Source of the DNA: Planctomycetaceae bacterium | Lineage (GTDB): Bacteria; Planctomycetota; Planctomycetia; Planctomycetales; Planctomycetaceae | DNA length: 64,000 nucleotides | NCBI GenBank assembly: GCA_002726205.1 | Contig: PBSL01000056.1 | Location: 1 to 64,000, forward strand | Direction: 5' to 3' | Shown: one piece after another, positions 63,080-64,000 of the stretch | How the letters are laid out: each line of letters opens with the position of its first letter | Position numbering within the stretch: the first letter of the stretch is position 1 | Made by a program: the position numbers and the translations under genes | The notes under the pieces: generated by a model | Told to the model about the DNA's origin: nothing | Databases searched by the model: none | The model's input: the letters and a program-made list of their open reading frames with translations, nothing else

Positions 63080-64000
63080 ATGCCCCGACGTCGCCGACGC
63101 GTGGAGAAGTGGCTGGCCGAAACAAGCACGCCCGTTTTCGTCCTCGACACCGACCGTGTCGTCGGCTGGTTCAACTCGGGTTGCGAACAACTGACGGGCT
63201 GGTCGGCTGAAGATGTCGTGGGTTGGCGGTGCGACTACAGCAGCGAATTCGCAGCCGACACTGTCGACGCGCTGGTGGCGAGCCTCTGCCCACCACCGGA
63301 TCTTGCCCTCTCCGCAAGGCAGCAGGTGCCGGTCGAGGTGGCCTGCAGGGACGGCCACCCGCAGCCCCGGATCATGCATGTCTTCCCTCTCGAAGACGCC
63401 GACGGCCAACCCGACGGTTTCCTGGGGGTGCTGCTGCCGGTTCCCCGGAGTGATTCTGCCACGTTGACCGATTCGCCCACGCACAGATTACACGCCGAAC
63501 TCGCCGCATTGCGGATCGCGCTGCGGCAACGCTACGGAACCGACACGCTGCTGGGAACCGGGCCCGCCATGACCCGTGTTTTGCAGCAGGTCGAGCTCGC
63601 CGTCGATTCTCTCAACGGTGTCACCCTCATCGGAGAACCCGGCACCGGTCGCGAACACGCGGCGCGCGCGATCCACTACGCAGGACCCAACGGGGACCAT
63701 TCGTTCATTCCGCTTCACGCCGTCACTCTCCCGACCGTTGAACAGGCCAGCCTGATTGATCGCATGCTCGGACCCCATCGATCACCACAGACCGGACCCG
63801 ACGTTCTTCAGCCCGGCACCCTCTTCCTGGCCGAGATCGACCGGCTCCCCCGCGACATCCAGCAACAACTCCTCGATCGGCTCGACGCCGATCCCGAACG
63901 GCATCCCACAATGCGGCTGATGGCCTCGTCGACCATCTCACCTGAACTGGCTGTCGACTCCGAGCAATTGCTTCCCGAACTGCATTACCGGCTGACGGCA
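63080..64000 (+). CDS. PAS plus degenerate sigma-54-type AAA+ protein, cut by the window end
   Basis: The first 307 codons are present and the frame is open to the edge. Residues about 10-60 look like a PAS domain (TPVFVLDTDRVVGWFNSGCEQLTGWSAEDVVG). A linker then leads into an NtrC-type AAA+ domain starting near 155 (LLGTGPAMTRVLQQVELAV). The Walker A reads GEPGTGRE (185-192), with Arg191 for the usual lysine, Walker B reads LFLAEID with Ala251 for the usual Asp, and no GAFTGA loop is seen. It therefore probably does not remodel sigma-54 polymerase; a sensor or regulatory role is more likely. The C-terminus is not in the window. Confidence 0.8.
   Translation, partial: MPRRRRRVEKWLAETSTPVFVLDTDRVVGWFNSGCEQLTGWSAEDVVGWRCDYSSEFAADTVDALVASLCPPPDLALSARQQVPVEVACRDGHPQPRIMHVFPLEDADGQPDGFLGVLLPVPRSDSATLTDSPTHRLHAELAALRIALRQRYGTDTLLGTGPAMTRVLQQVELAVDSLNGVTLIGEPGTGREHAARAIHYAGPNGDHSFIPLHAVTLPTVEQASLIDRMLGPHRSPQTGPDVLQPGTLFLAEIDRLPRDIQQQLLDRLDADPERHPTMRLMASSTISPELAVDSEQLLPELHYRLTA

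Overview
The window is high-GC, densely coded DNA that looks like a member of the Planctomycetota. The signs are a DUF1549/DUF1553 cytochrome-type protein next to a Tat-exported DUF1501 protein, two large FG-GAP/ASPIC-UnbV proteins, a Cys-type sulfatase, an NtrC-family regulator plus a degenerate PAS-AAA+ relative, and a quinol oxidase locus with a split cytochrome b and a large multihaem cytochrome. No phage, insertion sequence, CRISPR array, tRNA or rRNA was seen. GTG and TTG starts are common. Starts were chosen from family length, third-position GC and nearby Shine-Dalgarno-like sequence.

Layout. 1-3 kb (minus): the start of a probable rpsI with an acidic repeat tail, rplM, a 559-base non-coding stretch rich in hairpins, then hisB and hisC. 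3-5.3 kb (plus): two overlapping alpha/beta hydrolases. 5.3-13.7 kb (minus): exonuclease VII (xseB, xseA), a TIM-barrel sugar isomerase-like protein, a TPR plus FG-GAP giant, an HpcH/HpaI aldolase and a sodium:solute symporter. 13.8-21 kb (mostly plus): MFS transporter, amidase, MsbA-like ABC exporter and an FG-GAP gene broken by one in-frame TGA; a DUF4392 protein lies opposite.

22.2-38.7 kb (plus) is the centrepiece: fourteen consecutive genes that read as one electron-transfer system. They are a Rieske protein with a repeat-bearing N-terminal arm, cytochrome b split into a b6-like and a long subunit-IV-like protein, a 1289-residue octahaem cytochrome with a coiled-coil arm, a cupredoxin-like lipoprotein, a dihaem cytochrome c lipoprotein, CoxB and CoxA (A2-type haem-copper oxidase), haem A/O synthesis (CtaA, CtaB), CoxC, subunit IV, a DUF420 protein and a small CPMC protein. 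Together they could move electrons from quinol to oxygen without a separate soluble carrier.

38.7-64 kb is mixed housekeeping: DUF983 protein, sulfatase, priA, nadD, a two-domain NfeD/ClpP-like membrane protease, rpsO-pnp followed immediately by a histidine kinase/NtrC-type regulator pair, the DUF1549 and DUF1501 pair, an SDR, nnrE-rsmE, a prolyl-aminopeptidase-like hydrolase with a COG0523 GTPase, a DegT aminotransferase, a thioredoxin-like protein, an M20 peptidase, a PfkB sugar kinase and, cut by the window end, a PAS-AAA+ protein.
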